A DNA stretch of 13,532 bases, taken from assembly GCA_036502925.1 (NCBI GenBank), contig DASXXS010000372.1, positions 1-13,532 of the forward strand, given 5' to 3'. Below are positions 12,265 to 13,532 of the stretch, piece after piece; position 1 is the stretch's first letter; each line of letters begins with the position of its first letter. Under the pieces are notes generated by a model. That model saw only the letters and a list, made by a program, of their open reading frames with translations. It was not told the DNA's origin and searched no databases. This DNA comes from VAZQ01 sp036502925 (GTDB lineage: Bacteria; Pseudomonadota; Alphaproteobacteria; Rhizobiales; Xanthobacteraceae). The position numbers and the translations under genes were made by a program.

Positions 12265-13532
12265 TTAGCCCAAAAGATTCATCGCAAAGCCGGCCCGGCG
12301 CATGACGGCGTCGCGCGCGTCCTCCACCAGGCGCAGCACGCGCGGCACATCGACGCCCACCAGGTTGCCGCGCCACTTCTTGACCTTCCCGGCAATGAAG
12401 ACGGTATCGACGTTGCCGGGATTCATCAGGTTTACGACCACGCCGGGCGCGTTGTTGAGCGGCCAGATATTGAGCCGGTCGGCCGTCAGCAGCAGGATGT
12501 CGGCCTCCTTGCCGGGCGTCAGCGTGCCGACCTTGCTGTCGATGTTGGCGCAGCGGGCGCCCTCGATCGTGGCGAACTCGAGCAAATCCCGGCAGCTCAG
12601 CAGCGGCGGCAGATTCTGCTCGCCGTTGCGGGCGCGCTGGAAGAGCTGGTTGCGCTGAAACGTAAAGGTCGACCGCATGATGGTGAAGAAGTCCTGCGCG
12701 ATCTCCACGCCGTGATCGGAGCTCAGGCTGGGACGCAGGCCATGATCAAGCGCGTCCTGGATGGTCGGCGTCCCATGGCCCATGGCCATGTCGATCTGGG
12801 TGCAGAGCGAGACGCGCCCGCCGGTATCCTTGATCAGCCGCCACGCCGCGTCGTTGAGGCCGAGGCAATGGATGTATTCATCGCCCGGGCGCAGCAGCCC
12901 GGCGCGTCCCAGCTCCAGCAAGGGTTCACCCAGATCCTGGCCGACGAGATGCAGAACCGCCGGTACGCCGACCTCGCGCGCCAACGCATAGAGCTTGGCG
13001 TCGAGGCCGGTGGTCAGGGCCAGCGTCAGCAACTGGTCCTTTGAGCTGAAGTAGGTCCGCTGCAGCCGCATGATGTCCTGCGGATAGCGGGCGCGCGGCC
13101 CGGCGCCGCGGTGGTAGGAAAAGACGGCGCGAATTCCTGCGTCCTGCAGCGCGCGAATACAGGCATTGCTATGCTCCGGTGAATGAGACACCTGCGAAAT
13201 GTCCACCATCGCGGTCGTGCCCATGTCGATCATGCCGAGCGCGGTGATCAGCTCGCCCGCATAGGCATCCTCGGGCTCATAGACCGGGGTCAAGGTCCGC
13301 TGGACGTCCCGGTTGTAGTCGGGATTGAGCAGGCCGTTGGGCATGATGTTGCGCAGCAGGCCCTGATAGGAATGGCTGTGGGTGTCGATGAAGCCCGGGA
13401 TGACGATCCGGTTCGCGGCGTCGATCACCGCCGCCGCCTCGGCCGATACCGCGATGTTGGGACGGACTTCGCGAATCTTGCCGTCCTCGATCAGCACGTC
13501 CGCCTGCGCGAAGTCGCCGATCCTTCGATCCA
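12265..13532 (-). CDS. Metal-dependent amidohydrolase (Atz/Trz-like), 5' end outside window
   Basis: The frame runs from the window's right edge (13532) to the TAA at 12267-12265; about 421 residues are visible. The edge sequence DRRIGDFAQADVLIEDGKI is the usual N-terminal beta-sandwich of the superfamily, so the GTG at 13497 is not the start and perhaps 20-60 residues are missing, including any signal peptide. Counted from 13497: the HxH motif PGFIDTHSHS (His40, His42), VLHLVG (His183), YIHCLG (His210), SSDHG (Asp261), then GTLTPGKEADILLL closing the sandwich. These match the single-metal hydrolases that deaminate or dechlorinate heterocycles (guanine, S-adenosylhomocysteine, triazines). The Glu three residues after the third His in AtzA-type enzymes is not obvious here (HLVGQDLGEP). 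The substrate is unknown. Convergent with the acetamidase. Confidence 0.9.
   Translation of the reverse strand, partial: DRRIGDFAQADVLIEDGKIREVRPNIAVSAEAAAVIDAANRIVIPGFIDTHSHSYQGLLRNIMPNGLLNPDYNRDVQRTLTPVYEPEDAYAGELITALGMIDMGTTAMVDISQVSHSPEHSNACIRALQDAGIRAVFSYHRGAGPRARYPQDIMRLQRTYFSSKDQLLTLALTTGLDAKLYALAREVGVPAVLHLVGQDLGEPLLELGRAGLLRPGDEYIHCLGLNDAAWRLIKDTGGRVSLCTQIDMAMGHGTPTIQDALDHGLRPSLSSDHGVEIAQDFFTIMRSTFTFQRNQLFQRARNGEQNLPPLLSCRDLLEFATIEGARCANIDSKVGTLTPGKEADILLLTADRLNIWPLNNAPGVVVNLMNPGNVDTVFIAGKVKKWRGNLVGVDVPRVLRLVEDARDAVMRRAGFAMNLLG

Noticed and set aside
1..13532. CRISPR arrays, tRNA or rRNA genes, prophage or attachment sites
   Set aside because: No spaced direct repeats, cloverleaf-like segments with tRNA consensus, or rRNA-like stretches were recognised by eye; a tRNA scan and a covariance-model search would settle it.

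Overview
The window is GC-rich and looks like chromosomal DNA of an alphaproteobacterium, most likely of the Rhizobiales (Bradyrhizobium-like). This rests on the composition, the PF04392 substrate-binding protein with its MRRREFITLL Tat leader, and the style of the IS110 and toxin-antitoxin relics. The taxonomy is inference; there is no rRNA or other marker gene here.

Layout: (1) 1-780, the 3' part of an apparent Kelch beta-propeller protein. (2) 781-1470, a stretch of gene debris: the C-terminal tail of a TPR protein and the decayed N-terminus of an IS110-family transposase. (3) 1471-2454, an orphan Tat-exported ABC substrate-binding protein. (4) 2455-2773, the relic of a LysR-type regulator. 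(5) 2774-3679, an exported PHB-depolymerase-like esterase, convergent with (6) 3719-5230, an exported M20/AbgB-like amidohydrolase. (7) 5292-5928, a type II toxin-antitoxin pair with a near-consensus promoter, an overlapping operator-like palindrome and a toxin that appears to carry two compensating frameshifts. (8) 6007-10094, an amino-sugar cluster. On the minus strand a BadF-family amino-sugar kinase, a SIS-domain deaminase and nagA are joined by 4-base overlaps; murQ is divergent on the plus strand. (9) 10243-12239, two exported enzymes on the plus strand, an alpha/beta hydrolase and an acetamidase/formamidase. (10) 12265-13532, a metal-dependent amidohydrolase on the minus strand whose 5' end lies outside the window.

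How the genes work together: the clearest unit is the amino-sugar cluster. Kinase, MurQ, NagA and the SIS deaminase would together convert free N-acetylmuramic acid or N-acetylglucosamine in the cytoplasm to fructose 6-phosphate, ammonia, acetate and, from MurNAc, lactate, with no PTS in view. The kinase may therefore be a MurK-type enzyme with double specificity. Around this unit lie several single exported hydrolases acting on esters, amides and acyl-amino compounds, together with an orphan binding protein. That is a scavenging profile rather than one pathway.

No clearly new defence or mobile system is visible. The points most worth checking are the toxin's compensated frameshift, the leaderless promoter of the toxin-antitoxin pair, the likely MurNAc role of the kinase, and the three gene relics that flank the ABC binding protein.
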